Shown here: positions 1-7,097 of the stretch, one piece after another
Numbering within the stretch: the stretch's first letter is position 1
Layout of the letters: each line of letters starts with the position of its first letter
Origin: JAIRTY01 sp050257395
GTDB lineage: Bacteria > Actinomycetota > Actinomycetes > Streptosporangiales > Streptosporangiaceae
Assembly: GCA_050257395.1 (NCBI GenBank)
Contig: JBLMWU010000260.1
Span: 1-21,201 of the forward strand
DNA length: 21,201 bases
Direction of reading: 5' to 3'
The notes under the pieces: generated by a model
The model's database searches: none
Seen by the model: only the letters and a program-made list of their open reading frames with translations
Told to the model about the DNA's origin: nothing
Position numbers and translations under genes: made by a program

Positions 1-2
1 GG

Positions 3-1196
3 GCCGGTCAGCAGGTGTGGGTGTACGACCCGGCCGGCCGGCTGATCGCCGCCACCGGCGGCGGGCAGCCGCCGGCCCGGCCTGGCGAGCTCGCGCCGGG
101 CCTGGCCGGCGGCCCGGCCTCGGTGACCGAGGCCGACGACCCGCTGCGGGTGGTGGTGGGCGTGCGGGACGCCCTGCACCCGGCCCCGGCCGGGGCGGTC
201 GTGCTCGCCCGGTCCCCCCCGGAGCTGGACGAGCGGGTGGCCGCGCTGTGGGCCTGGCTGGCCGGGGTCACCGGCGCCGGGCTGCTGGCCGCGGCGGTGC
301 TGGCGGTGGCGCTGGCCCGCTGGGTCAGCCGCCCGCTCAGCGCGCTGGACGCGGCGGCCCAGCGGCTGGGCCAGGGCGCGCTGGACACCCGGTCCGAGGC
401 CGGCCTGGGCCCGCCGGAAGTGCGGCGGCTGGCGGCCAACTTCAACACCATGGCGGGCCGCCTGGAGACCCTCGTGCACGGCCACCGGGCCACCATGGCC
501 GACGTTTCCCATCAGCTGCGCACCCCGCTGGCGGCGCTGCGGCTCCGGCTGGACGTGCTGGCCCAGGACGCCGACCCGGCGACCGCCGCCGAGCTGGCCG
601 GGGCGCAGGACGAGGTCGCCCGGCTGTCCCGGCTGGTGGACGGGCTGCTGGCGGTGGCCAGGGCCGAGAACGTGGTGATCGAGCCGGTCCCGGTCGCCGT
701 GGACACGGTGATCCGCGACCGGGTGGCCGCCTGGCGGCCGGTGGCGGAGGAGCGGGAGGTGGCCCTGACCACGGCCTGCCCCGGCCGGGTCCTGGCCAGC
801 CTGGGCGAAGGGCACCTGGAGCAGATCCTCGACAACCTGATCGCCAACGCGCTGGACGCGGTCCCGGCCGGCGGCCATGTGCAGGTCAGCGCGTGGGAGA
901 CCGGCCAGGGCAGCAGGGTGCAGGTGGCCGACGACGGGCCGGGCATGACCGCGGCCCAGCGGGAGGCGGCCTTCCGCCGGTTCGCCACCTCCAGCCCCGG
1001 CGGGGCCGGGCTCGGGCTGGCCATCGTGCACCGGCTGGTGACTTCCAACGGCGGCTCCGCGGAACTGTCCGAGACCCCCGGCGGCGGCCTGACCGTCACC
1101 TTCGACCTGCGGCGCAGCCCCGAACGGGGGCCGCGCCCGGGGATGCCGGCCGCGGTCAGGTCCCCGATTTCCTTACCGTTTCTGAACCCTTCCTGA
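3..1196 (+). CDS. Sensor histidine kinase, 5'-truncated by window start
   Basis: The reading frame is open from the window edge, so the true start lies upstream. Counting from the GTG at position 15, a short extracytoplasmic stretch is followed by a membrane segment (about residues 80-101). Next come a HAMP linker (about 102-155), a HisKA dimerisation helix with phospho-acceptor His166 in VSHQLRTPL, and an HATPase_c domain. That domain has an N-box (DNLIANAL, 273-280), a G1 box (DDGPGM) and a G2 box (GAGLGLAIV). This is a class I membrane kinase that should autophosphorylate and signal to an OmpR-type response regulator, probably encoded just upstream. The stop lies inside a direct repeat (1182-1199), and the next gene starts 83 bp on in the same direction. 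The sensed signal is unknown; proximity suggests control of the redox operon downstream. Confidence 0.93.
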   Translation, partial: AGQQVWVYDPAGRLIAATGGGQPPARPGELAPGLAGGPASVTEADDPLRVVVGVRDALHPAPAGAVVLARSPPELDERVAALWAWLAGVTGAGLLAAAVLAVALARWVSRPLSALDAAAQRLGQGALDTRSEAGLGPPEVRRLAANFNTMAGRLETLVHGHRATMADVSHQLRTPLAALRLRLDVLAQDADPATAAELAGAQDEVARLSRLVDGLLAVARAENVVIEPVPVAVDTVIRDRVAAWRPVAEEREVALTTACPGRVLASLGEGHLEQILDNLIANALDAVPAGGHVQVSAWETGQGSRVQVADDGPGMTAAQREAAFRRFATSSPGGAGLGLAIVHRLVTSNGGSAELSETPGGGLTVTFDLRRSPERGPRPGMPAAVRSPISLPFLNPS

Positions 1197-1199
1197 ACC
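1182..1199 (+). promoter_or_regulatory. Direct repeat CTGAACC-N4-CTGAACC, candidate response-regulator box
   Basis: Two exact copies of CTGAACC occur at 1182-1188 and 1193-1199, an 11-bp period. The second copy overlaps the kinase stop codon. OmpR/PhoB-family regulators typically bind 7-bp direct repeats spaced by 11 bp. A weak -10-like hexamer, CAGTCT, lies at 1221-1226, which would put the repeats over the -35 region. The function is inferred from spacing and position only. Confidence 0.45.
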
Positions 1200-1279
1200 G
1201 GTTCCGGGCAACGCGCCCTGCAGTCTGGAAAGACCACGGGGTGACGGGGTGGTTTCCCAGGAAAAGGAGCAGGTCAGCC

Positions 1280-1621
1280 ATGCCCAGGCCAGTGCAGGAC
1301 CCGGTGGGGCGCAGGGACGAGGCACGCTGGCGCACCCGCCGGCTCTCCTGGCTCGCCGCGGGCGGGGCGGCAACCGCGTCGGTGGCCCTCGGGGTGAGCT
1401 TCGCCCAGCTGCTGCCCGGGCACAGCGCCGCCGCCAGCCCGGCCGGCGGGTCCCAGCCCGGCGCGGGGGCCCCGGCGCCGGCCAGCGGCAGCGGGCAGCC
1501 CGCGGGCGGCCAAGCCCGGCCGTCCCGCCGGCCGGCCCAGCACCAGCCCGCGCCGGCCCAGCCCAGCCAGGCCCCGGCGCCCGCGCCCACCCCGCCGCAG
1601 GTCGTCTCCGGCGGCTCATGA
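1280..1621 (+). CDS. Small Pro/Ala-rich membrane-anchored protein of unknown function
   Basis: The start is ATG at 1280, preceded by an AAGGAG-type ribosome binding site at about 1264-1269, and the product is 113 aa. A basic N-terminus (RRDEARWRTRR) leads into one hydrophobic segment (about residues 24-46), after which the remainder is an Ala/Pro/Gly/Gln-rich tail with no cysteines. This looks like an uncleaved signal anchor or signal peptide holding a disordered extracytoplasmic tail. The stop overlaps an ATG at 1618 (ATGA), and the ferric-reductase-like gene follows, so it is probably the first gene of the redox operon. It has no recognisable domain. It could be a spacer or cell-wall-spanning component, but that is a guess. 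Confidence 0.7.
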   Translation: MPRPVQDPVGRRDEARWRTRRLSWLAAGGAATASVALGVSFAQLLPGHSAAASPAGGSQPGAGAPAPASGSGQPAGGQARPSRRPAQHQPAPAQPSQAPAPAPTPPQVVSGGS

Positions 1622-1704
1622 GCCGGACCATGGAGAGCCCGCCCGCGGGCGGGCTGACAGCCCGTCCCCGGCCGCCGTGGCGCGCAGCGGTGAGCCCGCC
1701 ATGA
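1618..1704 (+). CDS. Possible 28-aa coupled small ORF
   Basis: The ATG at 1618 overlaps the stop of the 1280 gene (ATGA). Its own TGA (1702-1704) overlaps the ATG of the ferric-reductase-like gene at 1701 (again ATGA). The 28-residue product is Pro/Arg-rich without recognised features, and its codons run through the perfect palindrome at 1636-1655. The double overlap is what a translational-coupling relay would look like. It could also be chance in GC-rich DNA, or simply a spacer. No separate ribosome binding site is obvious. Confidence 0.3.
   Translation: MSRTMESPPAGGLTARPRPPWRAAVSPP
1636..1655. other. 20-bp perfect palindrome / intercistronic hairpin
   Basis: AGCCCGCCCG followed by its exact reverse complement, with no loop in the DNA. 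In RNA it would form a strong stem-loop between the 1280 and 1701 genes. It has no T-tract. Plausible roles are an attenuator, an RNA-processing or stability element, or a translation-coupling switch. Confidence 0.5.
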
Positions 1705-2807
1705 CCGCCGGGGCGCTGGCCGCTGCCGGGGCCGGCCCGAGCCCGCTCTGGTACGCCACCCGCGCGACCGGCGCGGTCACCCTGGTGCTGCTGACCGCGA
1801 CCGTCGTCCTGGGCATCATGGGCACGGCCCGCTTCGCCACCCCCCGCTGGCCGCGCATGATCACCTCGGGGCTGCACCGCAACGTGTCCCTGCTGGTGGT
1901 GTGCTTCCTCGCGGTACACGTGCTGACCGCCCTGCTGGACACCTTCGCCCCGGTCGGCTGGGCGTCGGTGCTGGTGCCGTTCGCGTCGGCGTACCGGCCG
2001 CTGTGGCTCGGGCTCGGCACCCTCGCCTCGGACCTGGTGGTGACGCTGGTGATCACCAGCCTGCTGCGGGCCCGGCTCAGCCTGCGGGCCTGGCGGGCCG
2101 TGCACTGGCTCGCCTACGCCGCCTGGCCGGTGGCGCTGTGGCACGGCCTGGGCACCGGCAGCGACGCCAGGCTGCCAGTCATGCTGGGCATCGACATCGC
2201 CTGCACCGCCGCCGTGCTGGCGGCGGTGGGCTGGCGGCTGTTCCTGGTGGCCGACCCGGCCCGGCGGCTCGCCGCGGCGGCCGGAGTGGCCGTGCTGCCG
2301 CTGGCGACGATCGTGTTCGCCGCGGCCGGGCCGCTGCAGCCGGGCTGGGCGGCCCGGGCCGGCACCCCGGCGGCGCTGCTGGGCCACCCGGCCGCCGCCG
2401 GCGGTGCTGCGGCAGCCCCGCCAGGCCCGGCGGCCGGCGCCAGCCCGGCCGCCCCGGCCAGCGGCCCGTTCGCCGGGACCATCTCCCAGGCCAGCGGCGG
2501 GGAGGGCGCGGCGACGGTCACCGTGACCGGCCGCAGCAGCGGCGGCACCCGCCAGCACATCCTGATCACGCTGTACGGCACGGCCGGCGGCGGCGGCGGG
2601 ATCTCGCTGTCGTCCGGCCGGCTCAGCCTCACGCCGTCCGGATCCGCGACGGCGTACACCGGGCCGGTGACCGAGCTGGACAGCAGCGGTCTGACAGCGG
2701 CGGTCACCGGACCGGGTGGCTACCGCGCCCGGATCCGGGTGCTGCTGAACATCCAGGGCTCGGCCGTCAGCGGCCGGATCAACGTGCGGGCAGGGGGGAC
2801 GTCGTGA
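1701..2807 (+). CDS. Ferric reductase-like transmembrane protein with extracytoplasmic C-terminal domain
   Basis: The ATG at 1701 is chosen because GGTGAG lies 6 nt upstream; GTG at 1677 or 1690 is possible. The product is 368 aa. The N-terminal half has about six hydrophobic segments. Two histidine pairs have haem-ligating spacing: His59/His73 (LHRN...AVHVL) and His135/His148 (VHWLAY...ALWHG). This is the bis-haem pattern of the ferric reductase/NOX/MsrQ transmembrane superfamily. Residues about 245-368 form a Gly/Ser/Thr/Val-rich, beta-like domain after an Ala/Pro-rich linker, and no FAD/NAD domain is fused. The inferred role is to move electrons across the membrane through two b haems. The partner dehydrogenase may be the NuoF-like protein encoded immediately downstream (GTGA overlap at 2804-2807). 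Confidence 0.82.
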   Translation: MTAGALAAAGAGPSPLWYATRATGAVTLVLLTATVVLGIMGTARFATPRWPRMITSGLHRNVSLLVVCFLAVHVLTALLDTFAPVGWASVLVPFASAYRPLWLGLGTLASDLVVTLVITSLLRARLSLRAWRAVHWLAYAAWPVALWHGLGTGSDARLPVMLGIDIACTAAVLAAVGWRLFLVADPARRLAAAAGVAVLPLATIVFAAAGPLQPGWAARAGTPAALLGHPAAAGGAAAAPPGPAAGASPAAPASGPFAGTISQASGGEGAATVTVTGRSSGGTRQHILITLYGTAGGGGGISLSSGRLSLTPSGSATAYTGPVTELDSSGLTAAVTGPGGYRARIRVLLNIQGSAVSGRINVRAGGTS

Positions 2808-4132
2808 CCACCCAGGCGCTCGCGGCCCCGCCCGGGGCCGGGGAGATCAGGCTGCTGGCCGGCTGGCGGGAGACCGGGGAGGCCGCGGGCCTGCGCGAGC
2901 ACGCCGGCCGGTACGGCCGGCTGCCGCTGCGCGGGCGGCGCCGCGGCCAGCGGCCCGGGCCGCTGGCCCGGATGGCGGCCGACGCCGGGCTGACCGGGCG
3001 GGGCGGGGCCGGCTTCCCGACCGGGACGAAACTGAGCGCGGTCGCCGAGCAGGGCGCCGACGCCGTGGTGGTCGCCAACGGCATGGAGAGCGAGCCTGCC
3101 AGCGAGAAGGACCAGGTGCTGCTGTCCCTGGCCCCGCACCTGGTGCTGGACGGGCTGGTGCTGGCCGCCGAGGCGGTCGGCGCCACCGCCGCGCACGTCT
3201 GCCTGCCGCGCAGCAGGCCCTGGCTGGTCGACCAGGTGGCGGACGCGGTGGCGGCCCGCCGCCGGGCCCGCTGGGATCCGGTGCCGGTCCAGGTGCACGC
3301 GCTGCCGCACTACTACGTCTCCAGCGAGGAGACCGCCCTGGTCCGGTGGCTCAACGGCGGCGAGGCCAAGCCGCTGGGCAGCCCGCCGCGGCCGTTCGAG
3401 CGCGGCGTCGGCAAGCGGCCGACGCTCATCGACAACGCCGAGACCCTTGCCCACCTGGCCCTGATCGGCCGCTACGGGCCCGCCTGGTTCCGCGCGGCCG
3501 GGCAGGACGGGGCGCCCGGCACCATGCTGGTGACCGTGTCCGGCGCGGTCGCCGTGCCCGGGGTGTACGAGGTGGAGCAGGGCACCACGATCGCGGCGGC
3601 GCTGGCCCTGGCGGAGCCCGCCGGGCCGCAGGGCGGCCTGCTGGTGGGCGGCTACTTCGGTACCTGGCTGGACCCCGCAGCCGCTGCCGGAATCCCGCTC
3701 ACGCCGGCGGCGCTCCGGCAGGCCGGTGCCAGCCTGGGGGCCGGTGTGCTGGTGGCCCTCCCGGCGGGCGCGTGCGGGATCGCGGAGACCGCCCGGGTGC
3801 TGGCGTTCCTCGCGGACCAGGGAGCGGGCCAGTGCGGCCCGTGCATGTTCGGGCTGCCCGCCATCGCCGGCGACTTCGCGGACCTGGCGGCCGGCCGGGC
3901 GGGTGAGGCGGCGCTGGCCCGGCTGGAGCGCAGGCTCGCCGTGATCCCCGGCCGGGGCGCCTGCCGCCACCCGGACGGCGCGGTCCGGCTGGCCTCCTCG
4001 GCGCTCACCGCATTCGCAGCCGACGTGCACGCGCACGCGCGGCGGCAGCCCTGCCGGGCGGCGCGGTACGGCCGCCCCGCCCGCCCGGTCCTGCCGCTCC
4101 CGCGGACCGCCGCAGCCGAAAGGTGGCAGTAA
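2804..4132 (+). CDS. NuoF-like FMN/SLBB/Fe-S oxidoreductase
   Basis: The GTG start overlaps the previous stop and has AGGGGGGA upstream; the product is 442 aa. GRGGAGFPTGTK (residues 65-76) and NGMESEPASEKD (92-103) match the FMN/NADH-binding motifs of complex I 51-kDa subunits (NuoF/HoxF) and related RnfC proteins. SSEETAL follows. An SLBB domain begins near VTVSGAVAVPGVYEV (about 240-290). The C-terminal cluster region has Cys344, Cys347 and Cys387, but Ala341 occupies the place of the first Cys in the classical C-x2-C-x2-C...C set. It is soluble and probably takes electrons from NAD(P)H and passes them to membrane partners. No NuoE or NuoG lies nearby, so it is not part of a complex I operon. 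Family membership is firm; the physiological donor and acceptor are unknown. Confidence 0.88.
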   Translation: MTTQALAAPPGAGEIRLLAGWRETGEAAGLREHAGRYGRLPLRGRRRGQRPGPLARMAADAGLTGRGGAGFPTGTKLSAVAEQGADAVVVANGMESEPASEKDQVLLSLAPHLVLDGLVLAAEAVGATAAHVCLPRSRPWLVDQVADAVAARRRARWDPVPVQVHALPHYYVSSEETALVRWLNGGEAKPLGSPPRPFERGVGKRPTLIDNAETLAHLALIGRYGPAWFRAAGQDGAPGTMLVTVSGAVAVPGVYEVEQGTTIAAALALAEPAGPQGGLLVGGYFGTWLDPAAAAGIPLTPAALRQAGASLGAGVLVALPAGACGIAETARVLAFLADQGAGQCGPCMFGLPAIAGDFADLAAGRAGEAALARLERRLAVIPGRGACRHPDGAVRLASSALTAFAADVHAHARRQPCRAARYGRPARPVLPLPRTAAAERWQ

Positions 4133-4135
4133 CCC

Positions 4136-5152
4136 ATGACTGGATACCAGCCCGGAGGAGGCCGGGGCGGCGAACGGCCCGGCCGGTACGGCGGGGCCCC
4201 GGGTGAGCCCGGTTCCCGCGGTGCCCGGCGGGAGGGCCCGCCCGCCCGCCGGGACGGCCCGCCGGCCCCCCGCCCGCGGGGCGCCGGGCCGCGGGGCACC
4301 GGCTACGCCGACGGCGGCTACCGGGATCCGGGTCACCGGGGGGAGCCCGGTTACCGGGGCGGCGGCCACCGGGAAGCTGGCTACCCGGACGCCGGGTACC
4401 GCTACCGGGATGACCGGGACGGCTGGCCAGGCAGCGGCCAGGGGCAGGACTACCGGGATGACTACGCCGCCCGGCGCGGGCCGGGCCCGGACCGGTACGC
4501 CGGCGGCCGGGATGCGCTGGACGGCGGCTGGGCGCGCGGCCGTGGCCGCCGCCGGGACACCACCGGTGGCGCCGACGGCAACGAGCGGCTCACCGCCCTG
4601 ACCGGCGCCCTGCTGCTGGGCCTGCTGGCCGCGGAAGGCGTCACGATCCTGGCCGTCCACCAGCTGCTGACCCTGCACTTCTTCATCGGCATGCTGCTGG
4701 TCGGCCCGGTCCTGCTCAAGGCGGGGTCCACCGGCTACCGGTTCGCCCGCTACTACGCAGGCGCCGCCGGCTACCGCCGCAAGGGCCCCCCGGCCCCGCT
4801 GCTGCGGCTGCTCGGCCCGTTCGTGCTGGGCCTGTCGCTGGCGGTCATCGGCACCGGGATCATGCTCGCGGTGACCGGGCCTTCCGGCCAGCTGTGGATC
4901 TTCCTGCACAAGGCGAGCTTCGTGCTGTGGTTCGGGGCGATGAGCATCCACGTGCTGGCCTACATCTGGCGGCTGCCCCGCCTGGTCACCGGCGACCTGG
5001 CCGTCCGGGCCGGGGCGCGGGCCCGGGACGTGCTGGCCGGCCGCCCGGCCCGCTGGGGCCTGCTGGCCGCGTCGATCCTGCTGGGGCTGGTGCTGGCGCT
5101 GCTCACCTACCACACAGCAGGCGCCTGGGCAGGCTTCAGCGGCGGCGGCTGA
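4136..5152 (+). CDS. b-type cytochrome-like membrane protein with Gly/Arg/Tyr-rich N-terminus
   Basis: The ATG at 4136 follows the previous stop by 3 bp, with AAAGGTGG at about 4118-4125; the product is 338 aa. Residues 1-145 are low complexity: Gly, Arg, Tyr, Asp and Pro with recurrent GYRD/GYRG/GYPD-like units, so probably disordered and cytoplasmic. Four hydrophobic segments follow (about 153-173, 177-197, 222-246, 257-279), plus one near 305-327. His175, His181, His258 and His272 lie in or beside them; His258 and His272 are 14 apart, the spacing of bis-histidine b-haem proteins. It is inferred to be a quinone- or haem-linked partner of the NuoF-like and ferric-reductase-like proteins. The exact family is not recognised with certainty. 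It ends the operon, 25 bp from the convergent stress-protein gene. Confidence 0.75.
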   Translation: MTGYQPGGGRGGERPGRYGGAPGEPGSRGARREGPPARRDGPPAPRPRGAGPRGTGYADGGYRDPGHRGEPGYRGGGHREAGYPDAGYRYRDDRDGWPGSGQGQDYRDDYAARRGPGPDRYAGGRDALDGGWARGRGRRRDTTGGADGNERLTALTGALLLGLLAAEGVTILAVHQLLTLHFFIGMLLVGPVLLKAGSTGYRFARYYAGAAGYRRKGPPAPLLRLLGPFVLGLSLAVIGTGIMLAVTGPSGQLWIFLHKASFVLWFGAMSIHVLAYIWRLPRLVTGDLAVRAGARARDVLAGRPARWGLLAASILLGLVLALLTYHTAGAWAGFSGGG

Positions 5153-5177
5153 GGCTCCTTTCCTGGCCCTCGGAGAA

Positions 5178-5609
5178 TCAGTGCCGATCCCGGATCACGA
5201 GCACCGGGCAGCCGGCGTGGTGGACGCAGTGGTTGCTGACCGAGCCGAGCAGGGCACCGGCGAAGCCGCCGTGCCCGCGGCTGCCGACCACCAGCAGCTC
5301 TGCTCCCTGGGCCGCGTCCAGCAGCGCCTGCGCGGCGTTCTGCTCCACCACATGCCCCCGGATCTCGACCGTCTCATCCAGGTGGCGCGCTTCCGCGATC
5401 GACTTCTCCAGCGCCTCGGCGGCCAGGGCGCTGTAGTCCGTGTCGTCCGTGACGGCCCAGCCGTAGCTCACCGGGAACTGCCAGGCGCACACGGCGTCCA
5501 CCACGGCGCCGGTCAGCCTGGCCTGCCGGACCGCCCACGCCAGGGCCTGGATGGAGGCAGGGGAGCCGTCCACCCCGACGACGATGCGCTTGCCCTCTGC
5601 TGCTGACAC
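5178..5609 (-). CDS. Universal stress protein (UspA family)
   Basis: The GTG start at 5609 is chosen because GGAGA lies 6 nt upstream (5616-5620) and the homologous region begins just after it. An upstream in-frame ATG at 5672 would add 21 unlikely residues. The product is 143 aa, a normal single-domain Usp length. It begins IVVGVDGSPAS and has the ATP-binding signature G-x2-G-x9-G-S in GSRGHGGFAGALLGS, ending CPVLVIR. It is cytoplasmic and probably ATP-binding, and acts in stress or low-energy survival. It lies downstream of the M50 protease gene on the same strand with a 198-bp gap, so it may have its own promoter. Confidence 0.93.
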   Translation of the reverse strand: MSAAEGKRIVVGVDGSPASIQALAWAVRQARLTGAVVDAVCAWQFPVSYGWAVTDDTDYSALAAEALEKSIAEARHLDETVEIRGHVVEQNAAQALLDAAQGAELLVVGSRGHGGFAGALLGSVSNHCVHHAGCPVLVIRDRH

Positions 5610-5787
5610 GGTGTGTCTCCTCTGACTCTGGGGACCCGCTGACCGCGCCGCCCGCGGGGCGGCAGCAGCCACGGCTGGCCGCCGGGGAGCGGCTGGCCGG
5701 AACGCGCCGGTCCGGCCGCTCTATCCCGGCAATTCCATTCCACGGCGACGGCGCGCCCGGCCACAGTGCCGGATCTCCCGGCCGGGC

Positions 5788-5801
5788 GGGACCTCCGTCC
5801 C
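5788..5801 (-). terminator. Small hairpin after the M50 protease gene
   Basis: GGGAC-CTCC-GTCCC lies immediately beyond the protease stop in the direction of transcription. The stem is 5 bp with a 4-nt loop and no T-tract. It may partially terminate or separate protease and Usp transcripts. The rest of the 5610-5807 gap shows nothing else I can name. Confidence 0.3.
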
Positions 5802-5807
5802 TGCGGG

Positions 5808-6959
5808 TCAGGCGGACGGCCCGGCGTGGGCGGGCTCGGCGCGCAGCGCCGCCCGCCGGACCACCCGGCGCAGGTTCTCGACGGTGACCAGGCCGACGAT
5901 CCGGCCCTCGTCGGTGACGATGGCGGACAGCTCGCCGGCCAGCGGCCGCCTGCCCAGCAGCGGGGCGGCGGGGTCGTCCGGCCCGGCCAGGTACTCCGCC
6001 GGCACCGGCAGCATGACCCGTCCCAGGGGCGTGATGGCCCGGTCCTCCGCCGGGACCCGGCCGATCAGGTCCACGCTCGTGACGCCGGCCACCGTGCCGT
6101 CGAAGGCGACCACCGGGAAGACCCCCTGGGACGAGTGCATGGCCACCCGGCTGATGAAGTCGGTGACCGTCATCCAGCTGGCCCCCACGGCGGGGTCGGG
6201 GGTCATCACGTCCCGGACCCGCAGCCCGGCCAGCGCTGCCGCGGCGGTCTCGTTCGCCGCCTCCGCCGCCGCGGCGCTGATGACGAACATGCCGATCAGC
6301 CCCAGCCACAGGCCGCCCGCGTCCCGCCAGGCCAGGAACTCGCCCACGCCCACCGCGATGAGCAGCACCCCCACCACCCGGCCGGCGTTCGCCGCCGCCC
6401 GGGCCGCCCGGGTCCGGTCGCGGTAGCGGAACCACAGGGCGGCGCGCAGGATCCGGCCGCCGTCCAGCGGCGCACCGGGCAGCAGGTTGAACACCGCCAG
6501 CAGCCCGTTCATGACCGCCAGCCAGAACAGGGCGGCGCTGAGCAGCGCCGGGCCGTCCGCCGCCCGCACGATGGCCCACAGCCCGCCGAACACCAGCCCA
6601 GCCGCCAGGCTGGTGGCCGGGCCGGCCACGGCGATCTGGAGATCGGCGCGGGCGGTCGGCGGGTCGCCGCCGAGCTCGGCGACCCCGCCCAGCGCCCACA
6701 GCGTGATGGACCGCACCGGCACGCCCTTGCGCCGGGCCACCACCGCGTGCGCCAGTTCGTGTGCCAGCAGCGCGGCCACGAACAGCAGCGCTCCCGGGAC
6801 CGCGACCGCCCAGTAGGCCGCCACCGGCTGGTGCGGCACCATGGCCGGCAGCACGCTCGCGCCCAGGATGCCGCCGATCAGGGCGACGATGACGAGCACG
6901 CTCCAGTGGACCCCGACCGGGACACCGGCGATCCGGCCGAGCCTGATGCTCTGCTTCAC
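5808..6959 (-). CDS. Site-2 protease, M50 family, with C-terminal CBS pair (Rip3-like)
   Basis: 383 aa from a GTG at 6959; the ribosome binding site is weak. Several membrane segments enclose the zinc protease motif HELAH (residues 67-71, catalytic Glu68). The second metal-ligand motif is NLLPGAPLDGGR with Asp166. Residues about 248-370 are a CBS domain pair (beginning VRDVMTPDPAVGASWMTV), which usually binds adenosyl nucleotides and gates activity. It should cleave a transmembrane substrate, such as an anti-sigma factor, inside the membrane, possibly according to energy state. The layout and the Usp neighbour resemble the Rip3 (Rv2625c)/Usp neighbourhood of the mycobacterial dormancy regulon. 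The substrate is not evident here. A dispersed repeat copy (6971-7023) starts 11 bp upstream of the start codon. Confidence 0.93.
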   Translation of the reverse strand: MKQSIRLGRIAGVPVGVHWSVLVIVALIGGILGASVLPAMVPHQPVAAYWAVAVPGALLFVAALLAHELAHAVVARRKGVPVRSITLWALGGVAELGGDPPTARADLQIAVAGPATSLAAGLVFGGLWAIVRAADGPALLSAALFWLAVMNGLLAVFNLLPGAPLDGGRILRAALWFRYRDRTRAARAAANAGRVVGVLLIAVGVGEFLAWRDAGGLWLGLIGMFVISAAAAEAANETAAAALAGLRVRDVMTPDPAVGASWMTVTDFISRVAMHSSQGVFPVVAFDGTVAGVTSVDLIGRVPAEDRAITPLGRVMLPVPAEYLAGPDDPAAPLLGRRPLAGELSAIVTDEGRIVGLVTVENLRRVVRRAALRAEPAHAGPSA

Positions 6960-6970
6960 AGGTGCCTGCT

Positions 6971-7023
6971 TTCTGGCCCTCGCTCGCCTCCGGGCCGCTC
7001 GAGCCCGCCGTCTTCCCTCCTCG
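6971..7023. repeat. Dispersed intergenic repeat, copy A
   Basis: 53 bp running from TTCTGGCCCTCG to CGTCTTCCCTCCTCG. It matches 9391-9443 along the full length with one single-base gap on each side and a few mismatches clustered in the centre. It contains GGCCC...GGGCC inverted arms that could form a stem. It lies in the leader of the M50 protease gene. Confidence 0.65.
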
Positions 7024-7097
7024 TTCCGGCTCCTTCGCCGAATCGCTCGTCAGTCCAGACGGCGGCGCGGCCCTTCGGCTCGCTCGGCTGGCCAATA

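Noticed and set aside
1195..1204. GAACCGGTTC 10-bp palindrome after the kinase stop
   Set aside because: Symmetry does not extend beyond 10 bp and it overlaps the better-supported direct repeat; short GC palindromes are frequent here.
2804..4132. Annotation as complex I subunit NuoF
   Set aside because: No other nuo genes are adjacent, the first cluster Cys is missing, and the neighbours are haem-type membrane proteins, so only NuoF-like is justified.
2720..5113. Long minus-strand open frame opposite the NuoF-like and cytochrome-like genes
   Set aside because: The product is a Gln/Gly/Arg/Pro-rich shadow without domains; the plus-strand genes carry recognisable motifs.
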